Shown here one piece after another: positions 35,978 through 48,091 of a stretch of DNA of 64,000 nucleotides. The notes below the pieces were generated by a model that was not told where the DNA came from, did no database searches, and worked only from the letters and a program-made list of their open reading frames with translations. The stretch is taken from contig JAJEKV010000032.1 in NCBI GenBank assembly GCA_021234155.1, positions 6,666,736-6,730,735 of the forward strand, in the 5' to 3' direction. The stretch's first letter is position 1, and each line of letters begins with the position of its first letter. The DNA is from Isoetes taiwanensis (taxonomy: Eukaryota > Streptophyta > Lycopodiopsida > Isoetales > Isoetaceae). Both the position numbers and the translations under genes were made by a program.

Positions 35978-36105
35978 AGTATGTAGGCCTCAAGCATAAG
36001 AGATAGATCCAACAATTGAAGCATGCGTTTATTTGTCGAGTATGTGGGCTTAAAGCATAAGTGATAGATCCAACAATTGAAGCACACATTTATTTGCTTC
36101 TTTGC
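35978..36105 (+). repeat. Two-copy tandem repeat, about 62 bp
   Basis: Two copies contain AAGCATAAG, GATAGATCCAACAATTGAAG and TTTATTTG. This lies inside the Helitron. Confidence 0.7.
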
Positions 36106-39100
36106 TTTTGTCCATGTTGCATTTTTGTCTAACCAAATGCTATTAGATTAACGCCGCATCAAGGGTGGTTTGCATGCTTCAAGGCTATGCATTAATCTTG
36201 GCATATGTCACAAGGCAATGGCTTAAGGATTGCACTTGCTTCTCCATTAAATCTTCTTTTGTATTGAAACTTTATGTTTGGAAAATTCAATGCACTAGCT
36301 TTCTTATAGGAATTACGATCAGTATATGTTGACTTAGATGTATTATATATTTCATTTCAGAGGCACAATTTTAAAGCTAGCTTTGTTTGTTTTGTCAAAT
36401 GTATAGGCAATAAAAAATATGTCTTATGGACAAAATTGAATTAGCTAGAAGGCCTCGAAATGAGGGCTTTTTGTTGCTTCTCAAAACAAGTCTATGATAA
36501 GATTCCCTCAGAGATTTTGGTTGTAGCCCTTCACTTTACGTCACAAGACCATTATGCAAGCCTTGGCAGGAATTGGCAGGAATATTATTTGCAGTTAAAA
36601 CTTAGGTTCGAGCAATGAAGTTGACGAAGAAGTTGATGACAAGTCACAGGATATCTATGATTAATAATATAGCTAATAGAAGTAATAAAATGCCATTTTC
36701 TTTATGGAATAAAAAGTAACACTTACCAAAAACTAGGAGCTACCTGCGTTAAGTCATAAACAAGGGGGATAGATTGTTAATTTCATATGTCAGTACATTC
36801 AAATTAGCTTCAAAAACAAAAAAAAAAGCTTCAAATATCTCAGAATTAAATAGTTGGTTACATATTCTTAGCTTCTGATTCATGCGTATAGGTCAGAATA
36901 CTCCACTTGAGGTTCTTAAATGCTATCTTGAAATGGTTATTTCCAGTACAGTAGTGAAAAAGTCATGCTATGACCTATTAAAAGCACCAACTTGAAATTT
37001 AGAGTTCCCTACATATGGTTCAACCTTTCTCATAGATGCGTCCAAACATGCTGGAACCCTTTACTACATGTCAGAATTTGAGATGCTTGAATATTATACT
37101 ACTAGAGAAGAGAGTTGTTAATCATTACATTTCCTTTTTGGGTTGCCCCTAGGGGGGCAAACCCTCGTTTATGTGGGTATGTGGGCATATTCAAGTATAT
37201 GCTGGCATATACCTAGCATATGCTGATGACTGCTAAAAACTGGCTGCTGCCTGTAAATGGTCAGTCATCCAGCTCCATTATCAGCCTGCTACACAAACGC
37301 TATCCGGCGGACTTGGCTATGGCTTCTGCACCTCGGATTTTGCCCTCCCTTCCGCGCCTTACGTCAGGGTTCTGGCGAGTTGAGCACATGTTTATCCCTT
37401 CTTATACCCTCTAGGGCATAATCTCATCTCCCTCAGCTATGCAACTCTTGACGATTTGGGAGATTTTTGCCCTTCTTTCTTTACCGCTCAGCTCATCCAA
37501 ACAGGTGACTATAATGCTACCCAGCTATGGACGCCGGAAAGCTCCCTTTTATTCATCCAGGTATGGATTCTTTCGCTTTCTTGATATGTTTTATCTGTCT
37601 ATGAACCCTAAAGTCTATAATCTATGGAGCAGATTACCAGATTTGCATGTGGAGGTATCAGTTTAGGGTTTGCATATGCACATCAAATGGTAGACGGTCC
37701 GTAGGATTCAAACTGAAATCAGATGTGTTGAACGTTTCTGAGCCAACACCGTCCGAACCTTTGGTTGTAAGATGCTTCAACTTTGACAGAGCAGAGATAA
37801 ACAGGTTAAGATCTATTGGGGGTTCCAACTACACTTCATTCTAGATTGTCTCTGCTCATATATGGCGGAAGATATGTGAGGCAAGATGCATGCAACCAGA
37901 TATAACCGCATCACTTTCCATGTTGATCAACTGCAGAGGCAGGCTGCCAGATCTACCTGAGGATTTCTTTTGAAATGCAGCATCCTTTACTGTTGCCAAC
38001 ACCACTGTAGGAGAGCTAAATGTAAAGGGATTGCCTTTTGCAACTAAGATGCCCTTTGCCATTGATGAAAGCTTGATGAAGACTTAAAGGTAGACTGATT
38101 GATTACTGTATGCTCACCAATCGTAAAACTGCGATATGGTCAGAAAAGATCTAAGAATGGAGCCGAAACCATCTATATGTGGTCTGCAATCGCATGCACA
38201 GTATGACAGATAAATCTATGGTATGTAGCCACTTTTAGATAATGCAGATAAATATGCAAAGCCAAAATAGGTTGCCGACACATTGACTCAGTTTATCTGT
38301 GATGTTAATTTGGAATAACAGATTCTAGAACTTCGAGACAATTGTCTAGGCTTAAGAACAGCAAGGACATGGGCTATATTTAAGTGGCAGTGCTCTAGTT
38401 GGGAGTATGTGCGCTATTTATCATGCCATCAAACACACAGGAATTTTTACTTGCCTTTTTTGCTTGCAAAAATGGGACCTCCGATTGGCAAATGCACCTG
38501 TGGTAAGCTTCTTTTTTTACTCATGCTACGATGTTGAAGGAAGTCGGGCTTTTGATATATGCGGAGATCATCTTTTTGCAGGAATTGATGACTCTGCCAA
38601 ACTATGATGCGTGGGGAAAGCAGGCCACCAATTTTGTGGTAAGGTTTTATCTTGATTTTCGAGTTTTTGATTTTGATGATTGTTCTGCTCTAAACGCAGT
38701 TGCTACATTCGGCCTTGTCCTTTGATTTTTTAGTGCAGCCCAATCACCAGATTTGCATTGCCCAGCTGAACTACGGTTCTGCTAAAATGTCGAAAGAGGT
38801 CAAATCTTCTTTCATTTCATAGCCTGCTTGCCTGGACATCTGTGCATCATAACTGAATAGATATTTAGCTGTCAGAGTGCATCACAATGGTTTATGGTGT
38901 GAATAATTTCATGACTGACATCCCAGACGGTAAAAGTTCCTTTACATCTTCTTGGGTGTCGATGCTTAATATGGAATGTATCCATAGTTGTTAGTTAGCT
39001 ATGCTAATGTTCTAAGAAAAGCAGTTTGTTTCATGTTGGTTTGCATTTGGCCATGATTATTCTTACGTTTGTATGTGTTGTGCATGTTTTTTATTTCCAT

Positions 39101-41917
39101 TTTGGATTGTTGTTTGTGGCCATCCATGGCCATGATTTTGCTTAAATCTTCAAGATGGTTAGCCATGATTTTACTTGCCACAGTGTTATCAAGATTCATG
39201 CAGAGAAGGCGAGATGGGCTGGACACACTCCCGGACTGCAAAAATCCAATCTTCTTTCTTTCAAACTAATCATTTACGCGACCATTTAAGGTTTGTTAAG
39301 CTTCCTGCATGTTTTCTCAGAATTTGTGCACGAAATTGGAATAGATCTATGCGATTTTTTATTTTTGTATCGTTGTAGTTGTTTCTGCCAGTACTGTAGT
39401 TGATATTTTCTGCCCTGCGACTAACTCCCCTTTTCCGTTTTTAGAGAAGCTTAGATACAGGAGCATTTTTTTGTATGCCAATGCTAGCAGTTGCGGAGAT
39501 GTTTGCTTGAATCTTTGAATGTTGCTAGCTTGCCCTTACTAAGGGACGATTTGCCTATGCATGTTTTCGACAGTGTAAGCCCACAGCTTTGAAGATTCAT
39601 GATTAGCCAAGTAAGCTCCACTAGATTATTTCTTCTTTTCATCTTTGCTTTGTTATTGCACTTTCTTCTCTATAAGAACTTTTGTCATCTGCTTTATAGA
39701 CCAGATGGTGTGGCTAAAGCCCTTGAGCTGTTTAGCAATGTAGGCAATGCCTGCTTTCCATTCCCGCACCTTTGCATGGTTGCTTTTGATGTTTTTTGTC
39801 TTCTGCCTGTTGCCTCTTTTGTGAAAGACACAACACTCATGATGTTTTCTCTTAGGAACAGTTGGCAAATAGATGCATAATATTCTGGAGGGTTATGGAA
39901 CTTTTGGACAAGATATTGTGGAGGGATCTTATTTCAGATGCTTTACATCAACATTTTTGGACCATAAATGAAACTGCCCTTCATAAATGAAGAAGAAACA
40001 TTTGTAAACTTGGAGACAGGTATTGTACTTATCTTTATGGCTCTTATAATAGGAGTTAAAATTTGAGTTGCAAGACAAATTCCATAATAACTAGAGCTAA
40101 TTTTGTCGTAAAGGTTGTCCTAATGTTGGAGTATTTATAGTTTAAATATGATATACAATGTTGAGAAGCAGTAGATTTTGTGTTGCGAGTGGGCACTTTT
40201 CAATGAGCAGTTTGCGATCGCCCTTCCGGCTTCTTTGTAATTGTTTAAGGTTCAGCTATGCTCTTTTTTAATTTTGCTATTCCCTTGGTGAAGGAACAAG
40301 TTCCGGTCGCACATTACAAATGCATAACGTAAGCGACTATGCAGATCGATTTTGGAGCAACAAATGATTGTCTGATTTCCTAAATCCTGTTTGTTCTTTT
40401 ACCCCTAGTGAAATCCGTGGCTACGGAAGACCTGTTCATTCCTATTTCGTCTCAACCTAACATTAATCGAGGTGTCGGTTTTTCAAGGCCGTGATGCAAA
40501 ATTTTTTATATCCCGGTATTATTGTGTTGCTCGTTGTTGTTCAGATTCATTCCTTTTTAAGTTTGCGACTTTGAATATAGCCTCTTTGGATACATGAAAT
40601 GATAAATGATTTGACATCTTGCAACAGATTGCATCAATACAAATCTTCTTTTTACTACCATATTTGAGGTTATTGAAGATGATGCTCGTGCATTAGAACT
40701 TACTAAAAAATATTAAATATATCTTGATAGCTAGGGGTATAGAGACACTATAGAGTATATGGATGCAATAGATTATTGGAGTAATTAGACAACAAAGATG
40801 CCATTTTGTTTAGCAAAATTCACTTGATTCATCTTCCTTAATTACAACGATATGTTTGCTATGTCTCTTGATACATTATTTGCTTGAGATACAACAATGC
40901 CAAAAAGCATGTGTAATAATGCCAAAAATACAGACATCATGAATTAAGAAACCACTTATTTTTCTAGTGTTTGCAATAAATTAGACGTTTGCCATCAACA
41001 TTGCCCATAAATATAATGCATCATTAACAAGCCCAAAGTGAACATATGTAAAAATGCAAAACAAAGTTGATCGGATCCGCTCATATTGAATTGAGACTTA
41101 TTGTTTTATTCGCAAAGTCCTTGCTCATTGTGGTGATTGCAATATCCCTTAGTCTTGTGGATGATGATTAATTCATTACGCTCTACATAGCATCTATGTA
41201 GATGCGATAGCATATATGTACATGTGATGATGTATAGAGGATTTGTGTGACATTTCGACATCATAGAAAAATAAGTATAATTTTTATTACAATATCATGG
41301 GCTCAATTAGCAATTGTGAAATATTAGCAACACCCAAAGCACAGAGAGTACCACGGGCTTCCATAGATACACAAAAGCAACCGGACATACCTTATCCATA
41401 ACAACAATGATGACAAATGACTAGGAAAAGATTTTGGTTATTGAGAGATGAGCGATGCACCATTAGGGCACCAATTCCTAGGATGCCAAATATTTCTGGA
41501 CAATAGTATGATTGACACAGATGAACAATCTACTACCAAGTACTTGAAGCATTTGATTATTGCTTCAAGTACTTCAAAGGCAAATTTTAGATATAGTTAA
41601 TGCCATTTCCACTGCCAGGAAAACAAGAACTACATCGCGATGCCACAAAAGTTTAAACTTCATCTTATGCCAAAAGTTTCAACCGGCTTGGTCGCTTTTT
41701 TAATCGCTACCTTTTTTAGCTCCATCCATCCATCCATCCTGGAGACTGAGAGTTGATTGGCTTTGAGGTATAGCTTTCCTTGTGGTCTTACAGATCCTAT
41801 GCCAGCTATATTATATTTACCCTCATCCATGTGGGTTTGTGGCATATTCCAAGTATATGTCAGTATATGCTCGAAAACATGACTTTGAAGTGTGATTTAA
41901 GCCATTTCACTCTCGGG

Positions 41918-41938
41918 TCACGGAGGGCAACCCTCCGT
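41918..41938 (+). repeat. Perfect 9 bp hairpin
   Basis: CACGGAGGG and CCCTCCGTG pair perfectly across a CAA loop. The site lies 205 bases before the Helitron 3' end and may belong to another element nested there. Confidence 0.8.
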
Positions 41939-42245
41939 GCGCAGCACCTTGTTTTTATTAAACATGTCTTCTGTTACATCTAGATGCATGTGCATGCCCA
42001 CCGTTACTACATGTATATGGACCACCATTACTACATGCATATGAATTGGTAAATATGTATCAATATGACCAACCAAACCAACAATCAAACCACCACCCTT
42101 TCAAATTGTAGTAAAGCTCGGCAACGTCGAGCACTATAACTAGTATCTATAGGTTATACAATAACATGCTTGTTACTCTTTAGAAAGCAAAGGCCAATCT
42201 TATAGATCACAATGTCTCAATCATGTATTTGAAAAAGAGTTGCAA

Positions 42246-42264
42246 CCCCCCCCCCCCCCCCCCA
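42246..42264 (+). repeat. Poly-C tract expanded in copy B
   Basis: An uninterrupted run of about 18 C where copy A (8610-8637) has a mixed C/T stretch. Confidence 0.85.
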
Positions 42265-42419
42265 CAAAACAACAACAAAAAAAACCCCCTCTTGCAAAGG
42301 GATTGGGCCATCCTTGCTATTTAAATTAACAAAATCGATTTTATAGAAATCTGCATGGCCCACAAGAAGGGTAACATTTAAAACCATGTATTAGGGCTAT
42401 GGTGTAAGGATATTATTAG

Positions 42420-42561
42420 GCCCATCGTAGTGGTGGTCTAGTGGTAAGGCCTTGGATTGGAGTGATCCCCACTAGGGTTCAAAACCCACTGGTTACCATC
42501 GGGTGCAAGATGTGGGCAGGTGCAAGTCCCACCAATCATGCCTTCGAAAAAAATGGTAAAA
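42420..42561 (+). mobile_element. tRNA-derived SINE with 10 bp target-site duplication
   Basis: The 142 bp element is flanked by ATATTATTAG on both sides (42410-42419 and 42562-42571). An RNA polymerase III A box (TGGTCTAGTGG, 42434-42444) and B box (GGTTCAAAACC, 42476-42486) are present at tRNA-like spacing. The 3' part is unrelated to tRNA and ends in an A-rich tail. The same SINE starts in copy A (about 8808) but is cut off at 8832 by the following block. Confidence 0.85.
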
Positions 42562-42580
42562 ATATTATTAGAAATAATTG

Positions 42581-43655
42581 TAATAGGTAAAAACATCAAA
42601 ATAAGGATGTAATATCTAAAGAACTTGGACAATTAGATGCAATGACTAAAAGAAACACATCAAATAGCAAAGACATATATATTTAGGTGCCATTTATAAT
42701 GCAAAGGTTCAAGAGGAATTTCATGTGACTTCATGGGAACACTCAACATCTCCATCTCACCTCTCATGGGAAACTGCTCAAAGGCTATCTTTGTTGATAA
42801 ATCCTTAGATAACAAAGGCTAGTAAATCCTTCGATAGGTGGTAGCATGTATGAAACCGTTAAAAATGGAAGATAATGGCAAGAAGAATGGTGCATGTTGG
42901 TATGGAGAATAATGTCGTAATATTGTAATAGGTAAAAACATCAAAATAAGGATGTAATATCTAAAGAACTTGGACAATTAGATGCAATGACTAAAAGAAA
43001 CACATCAAATAGCAAAGACATATATATTTAGGTGCCATTTATAATGCAAAGGTTCAAGAGGAATTTCATGTGACTTCATGGGAATACTCAACATCTCCAT
43101 CTCACCTCAATTTTTCATTCTAGTTTTGGGCTCATGGGAAACTGCTCAAAGGCTATCTTTGTTGATAAATCCTTAGATAACAAAGGCTAGTAAATCCTTC
43201 GATAGGTGGTAGCATGTATGAAACCGTTAAAAATGGAAGATAATGGCAAGAAGAATGGTGCATGTTGGTATGGAAAATAATGTCGTAATATTGTAATAGG
43301 TAAAAACATCAAAATAAGGATGTAATATCTAAAGAACTTGGACAATTAGATGCAATGACTAAAAGAAACACATCAAATAGCAAAGACATATATATTTAGG
43401 TGCCATTTATAATGCAAAGGTTCAAGAGGAATTTTATGTGACTTCATGGGAACACTCAACATCTCCATCTCACCTCAATTTTTCATTCTAGTTTTGGGCT
43501 CATGGGAAACTGCTCAAAGGCTATCTTTGTTGATAAATCCTTAGATAACAAAGGCTAGTAAATCCTTCGATAGGTGGTAGCATGTATGAAACCGTTAAAA
43601 ATGGAAGATAATGGCAAGAAGAATGGTGCATGTTGGTATGGAGAATAATGTCGTA
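42581..43655 (+). repeat. Three tandem copies of a 345-368 bp sequence
   Basis: Units start TAATAGGTAAAAACATC at 42581, 42926 and 43294. They are almost identical; the first lacks about 22 bases (AATTTTTCATTCTAGTTTTG region) that the other two have. No coding is conserved. The high identity suggests recent amplification. Confidence 0.9.
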
Positions 43656-44397
43656 ATCATTAAACTGAAAGATAGTGGTAGGAACAATAATGCATGGAAC
43701 TATAGTCGAAGGGGATTGAGATTAGGTGGTTAAAACAATAGCTGTGAAAAGTCTACATGCATGATATCTGAGCTAGGTAAACCACCAGATAAATATACCA
43801 ACATTAAGAGAAAACTTGGATGGTTCAATGAAAGTGGGAATCATGTCCAGGATAAGGAGATAATGTGTTTTTTTTGAACAAAATATTGTTCATTAGAACT
43901 TAGTATTGTATGTATCTCATTTCATCTTAATAGTTTGGACCACTTGTTATTAAGTACAAACGTTGCCTCCAATCATGTGAAAGTTTTAGATGACGTCATC
44001 TACAAGTGAGAGTTCCATGTGGTCATGATATTTCTCCTCTGAGTTGCCCTAAAGAGACCATACATTTACAAACCTCCAATTGCCCATATACAAAATCAGC
44101 TATACAACCAAATCTAGTGGGTAAGATAATTTGAAAACTTGGAGAGATGAAATGTGAAAATGACATCTGCAAGTCAAAATGCCGCCCTAGACTGCTTCAT
44201 CCATATTCGCCTGCGCATAAGATAATTTGCGAATAGCATCCTACCAACAAATGACCACCCTTTCCGAACCCAGTGTTTCCTTCTAAGCTAGAAAGTAGAG
44301 GTTCGTCATCAAAGTCTCCAAAGACTTTACTTCAACTCTTCAAAGCATAGATCATGGATGAACTGTTTTAATTTAACCAAAAAAGAATGAATAAACT
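43656..44397. other. Non-coding gap
   Basis: AT-rich single-copy sequence after the tandem triplication. No gene, repeat or structure recognised. Confidence 0.4.
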
Positions 44398-44614
44398 TTC
44401 CTAAAGTTTGGAACAATAAGTTCTCTTTCCCTTCTTCTTCCAGAATTTCAACTCAACATTTGCACCATCACAAGTTCCAATGATCAAACTACCATCAATA
44501 CAAACTTCATGTTGCTTGTTCTACTAGCCTCCATAGTGATATATTGAGACAGTTTGGTAGCAGAAATGCGATAAAAATAGCCACATTGTAGCTCGGTATG
44601 AAGATGGCCTTCAC
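44398..44614 (-). pseudogene. Alpha-glucan (starch) phosphorylase fragment
   Basis: Phosphorylase releases glucose-1-phosphate from starch. On the minus strand the pieces read VKAIFIPSYNVA, then KLSQYIT, then MEASRTSNMKFVL, then GSLIIGTCDGANVE and GKENLLF. The family signature is EASGTSNMKF.(L/M)NG followed by IGTLDGANVEI, so identity is clear despite R for G, C for L and three frame changes. Only about 70 of more than 800 residues are present, without obvious neighbouring exons. It is therefore a dead fragment, perhaps carried in by a transposon. Confidence 0.75.
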
Positions 44615-45823
44615 AACAAACATTCACATGTAAACCCCAGAAGATACCCCAGAAAATGCTTGAACGTTTGCATTGTTGCAAGAATAAGAAACTCAGCATA
44701 CCTTCAAAAGACTAAAGACTTCAGGATCATATTTTGATACCGACATCTAACCTCTCTTGCCACCTTCACCTGCGTATGTGGCAAGAGTCTTTCCTCCAAG
44801 CATCATAGTCCTTGATTCAACGTTTTGCCTATCTTTTGGGCTCATCTCTTGTTGTGCATTCTAAAACAATTCAGCAGTTTTATAAATATAGAGTAGGTGG
44901 ACAAGACTCAAAATGTTCAATAATCGCCTCTTGTATTTTAATGAATACACGTGGTACTTTTACAATGCTCTACAAAGAAGAACTTATTTTCCAGCTGTCT
45001 ATTCTGATTGCAGCTTCTTGTCAACTGCAAACAGTTAAGCAGCATCCCCAAAGCATTAGGGCGATAATTGTGGTAGTAGAATTGGAACAGATCAAGAGGG
45101 GTATCAGAACTAAAGAACAATAATGCAAGGAGAGAAGTAATAAAGGAGACCAAGAATCAAATTTTACCACAAAAATGACCTCACATTACCAGACTGTGTA
45201 GTTCATCTGTAGAACAACTGAATAAACCTTGCTTATCTTCTATTATAGAATATATACAGATAATTTTAGTACATGGCTAATACTATATGTAACAATAAGC
45301 ATATGACAATTCTTGAAACTGTCACAGTTGTCCAGAGTATATCTACACAGTGATGTAGAACACATTGTTTTTGAAGTCAGAGTTGCATGAGCAACAACAT
45401 AATTGGTGTACAAATCTGAATAAAAGCCACTGTTCATATCAAAACTGGATTCTTTATAGAACATTCAGAGAGTATTTTGCAGTGTCTCCAAGCTTATATC
45501 TTCCTGATGCATCACTTCAAAAGGTTGAAACCTAGAAAGGTGTTCATCATGCTATGCAAAAGTTGTTATGGTTGCTCTCCATGAATGGACATCACAATTT
45601 GGCAAGTTTGCAGATCTTTACAAGTGCCTTGCATTGCCAGTAGGTATCGTATTTGCCAGTACATATTTTATCTGTAACTTATTACCAAAGTTAACACAAT
45701 GAAATAGAAAAGAAAGATGTCTGTTTGAGCCAGCTGAAAAAGCACAATGTTCCTATCTCACGTGGAACATCTATTGGCTCTTCTGACAAATCAGTAACTG
45801 ATGTAGATATACAGAAGGTACAA
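44615..45823. other. Non-coding gap
   Basis: No gene recognised. Short frames at 44812-45123 (+) and 45243-45464 (-) have no known motif. Confidence 0.4.
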
Positions 45824-45980
45824 GGATAAAGCCTTGATAGATTTTTGGATCAGTAGTGTAGATGTAGAGGTTGAGCATGAAACATATGCTGGCACGCATG
45901 ATGGTATGCGTGATAAATTAACTTCTACACGTAGCAAGTTAACATCAAATACAAATATGAACAACGTGTACAATGGAAAG
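45824..45980 (+). repeat. Left copy of long direct repeat flanking the LINE
   Basis: This matches 47916-48091 at roughly nine bases in ten. Both start GGATAAAGCCTTGATAG and contain GTAGATGTAGAGGTTGAGCA and TTAACATCAAATACAAATAT. The left copy lacks about 20 bases near its end but both reach AATGGAAAGG. The right copy is open (IDFDIRSVDVEVEHETDAG), so the target may have been an exon. Confidence 0.8.
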
Positions 45981-46015
45981 GAAGGAAGGAAGGAAGGAAG
46001 GAAGGTATTTTTATC
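45975..46015 (+). repeat. (GGAA)n microsatellite at the LINE 3' end
   Basis: About eight GGAA units. Read on the LINE strand this is (TTCC)n at the 3' side, like the short-repeat tails of some non-LTR retrotransposons. Confidence 0.8.
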
Positions 46016-47915
46016 GTCCACGGAGACCAATCGGTCTATGGGACCCAATACAAAGGCGCAGCAAGCGGATTACTACCCGGATTAAAAAACCCCCGCCCCG
46101 AAGGGTTTTCAAGGGAAAAACCGTGGCAGCAATCAGCCTGCTGACAAACTGTTCCAATATACGAAATGCAAAAACACATAAATATATACACTCATGTACC
46201 ATACCCGTAGTGCCTGATCAGCGGGCAGCCAGGCGGGGGCAAAGGTGGGCTCGCAGATCCAGTACCTCCTGAATGTACGACCCCAGAGCACGTACTGACG
46301 GTGTGTTCATCAGCAAATGTAGGGGCAAGTCCAGCCGTACTAAGGGAACGTATCTGTCCCGGATCTGACTGAATGTTGGGCAACTCTGGAAAGTGTGAGA
46401 CTCATCCTCAATGGCACCCATTTGAAAGACCGACAGAGTTTTGTCTGGCGGGGCTCCCCAATCCACCGGTCCGCCTCGATCGCGCGGAGATGGTGGGCAC
46501 CTGTCGCGCGAATGGAGGCAATGAGTCTCAAGGCTTTTCGTGGGAGCCGGAGGTAGAGTTGCGGGCCCCGGACCAACGTGGGGTTGATGTGCTCCTTGTA
46601 ATGGGCCGTTTTGACCTGCTCTAGAGCGTCGGGGTCCCAGAGTTTGGCAAGGAAGCAAAGCGCCCGGATACTCCCTGAGGCTATCGGATCGACCTCAGGT
46701 CCACCGCGACGACTCTGTGCTCTGCCGCGTTTCATCTGGCGAACCATTGATCTCTCTTACCCTCCAACAGGCCGGGCGGCATTGCGGGCCCATTGCCTGG
46801 CGTAAGCCCAGTCGCGGGGAGCCGAAAGCATCACCCATATTAACCACTTTCGAAAATAGGCGATGTGTCTATCAAGGGCTTTGAAGCGGCAAGAATCGAT
46901 TTCCGCAGCAGAGAGACCGATAGGGGGTGAAGGTTTCACCAGAGTGCCGTGCCAAAAATGCCTTACACTTTTGCTCCAAGTCATTCGGATCGCCAAAGAG
47001 GCGGCCCGGGCCCCAAACCTCGACCCAGTATAGAAGGATAGGCTCGACCGGTCACCAAATGTGTGCCCGATGGCCCCAATCATAGAGCTACGCACGGTGG
47101 ATTTGTTGATACGCATGGCATAAAGTGCTTTCCAACTGCTTGTCACCCACCCGGCGGATGGGCGCCTCCCAACAGGCGAGGAGGGGAACTCCACCCCTAG
47201 GTACTTGTAGGTGGGCGTGACCTCCCGCAGCCGCCCCCGATATGTGAGTGCGAGGGGAGGCGTGGGGTGGCGTGAAGAGGATATGAGAACCACCACGGTC
47301 TTGGGCGATTCACGCACACACCCCGTAGCTGGCGGCAAAGGTCAGAGCATCCAGATGAGATTGCATAACTTCTGGAGTGTGGGCCAGAAGGTCAACATCA
47401 TCCGCATAGATGAGCTGGCGGATGACCTGGTGCAAAAGTTGTATGCCATCCCCCCCATGCTCAGTAAGCCAGGGCTCTAACTAGTCAATGTAGAGGCCAA
47501 AAAGTGTTGGTGAGAGGGGGCAGCCCTGCCGGCCCCCGATACTACTGGTGAATGCTTGGCCCATCGGCTGCATCCTGCCAAAACAACTCTCATACAGCCT
47601 GTATATGGCATTCTGCACAGGCAGCGGCAGCCCTAGTTGACGCAGTCTAGCCCATAGCTTTTCCCGGGGGACCGTATCAAAGACCTTCGCGAAGTCCACA
47701 AAGCAGCAATACAAGTCCTACCGATGGTTTCGGCTGTCTTCAATCAGTGCCCGCAGTGTAAAAATATGGTCAATCGTTGAGTGGCAGGGTCTAAAGCCTG
47801 CTTGTGTGAGGGCTCGCACATCTGCTGCCTTTGCCCAACGGGTCAATTGCTGCTCGAGAATGCCAGCCAACAGTTTGGCAAATACTGAACTGACCATGAT
47901 CGTCCGGAGAGTGTA
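45981..47915 (-). pseudogene. 5'-truncated LINE (non-LTR retrotransposon) reverse transcriptase
   Basis: The minus strand carries, in order: FAKLLAGILEQQL and GFRPCHSTIDHIF; FVDFAKVFDTVP (first catalytic Asp); SIGGRQGCPLSPTLFGLYID; QLIYADDVDLLAH (the YADD catalytic pair, about 47385-47420); YKYLGVEFPS; and a C-terminal zinc-knuckle-like DESHTFQSCPTF. One stop near 47710 and frame changes near 47480, 47330 and 46750 inactivate it. The endonuclease half is missing. GC content is higher than in the neighbourhood. The 3' region holds a motif (46078-46125) also found at 56771-56815. Confidence 0.85.
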
Positions 47916-48091
47916 GGATAAAGCCTTGATAGATTTTGATATCAGAAGTGTAGATGTAGAGGTTGAGCATGAAACAGATGCTGGCACAGATGATGGTATG
48001 TGTGATAACTTAACTTCTACAGGTAACAAGTTAACATCAAATACAAATATGAACGCCGTGTATTCACCTGGCACTACCACAAATGGAAAGG
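47916..48091 (+). repeat. Right copy of long direct repeat flanking the LINE
   Basis: Partner of 45824-45980, abutting the truncated 5' end of the LINE. It continues as an open frame to 48111. Confidence 0.8.

Larger units (their letters stand above)
31412..42143 (+). mobile_element. 10.7 kb Helitron with preserved empty site
   Basis: The element begins TCAACCC and ends CTAG, with the hairpin GCTCGGC-AAC-GTCGAGC (42116-42132) seven bases before CTAG. It sits precisely between A (31411) and T (42144). Copy A has the same flanks joined without it (ATCAATCA/TATCTATAGG at 8510/8511). TC start, CTRR end, subterminal hairpin and A|T target are the defining Helitron features. No Rep/helicase coding was recognised, so it is probably non-autonomous. 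The inside holds many TTGCAG acceptor-like sites and short open frames, perhaps captured gene pieces, plus the nested fold-back at 34165-35840. Confidence 0.9.
21550..42457 (+). repeat. Segmental duplication, copy B (expanded by insertions)
   Basis: This is the direct partner of 1-8832. Collinear blocks are 21550-22735, 25196-26892, 26893-27409, 29396-31411 and 42144-42457. They are interrupted by transposase sequence (22736-25195), a 1986 bp segment (27410-29395) and a Helitron (31412-42143). The duplicated unit probably starts further left, since the transporter gene continues to 19204 and its counterpart would lie outside the window. Confidence 0.9.

Noticed and set aside
42434-42510. Possible tRNA gene
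   Set aside because: A and B boxes are present but no cloverleaf with an anticodon arm and acceptor stem can be drawn; target duplications and the A-rich tail show a SINE.
42926-43655. CRISPR-like direct repeats
   Set aside because: The units are 0.35 kb in plain tandem, without short spacers, in plant nuclear DNA.
46011-46747. Short frames in both directions over the LINE tail as separate genes
   Set aside because: They overlap the C-terminal and untranslated part of the LINE and have no motifs of their own.
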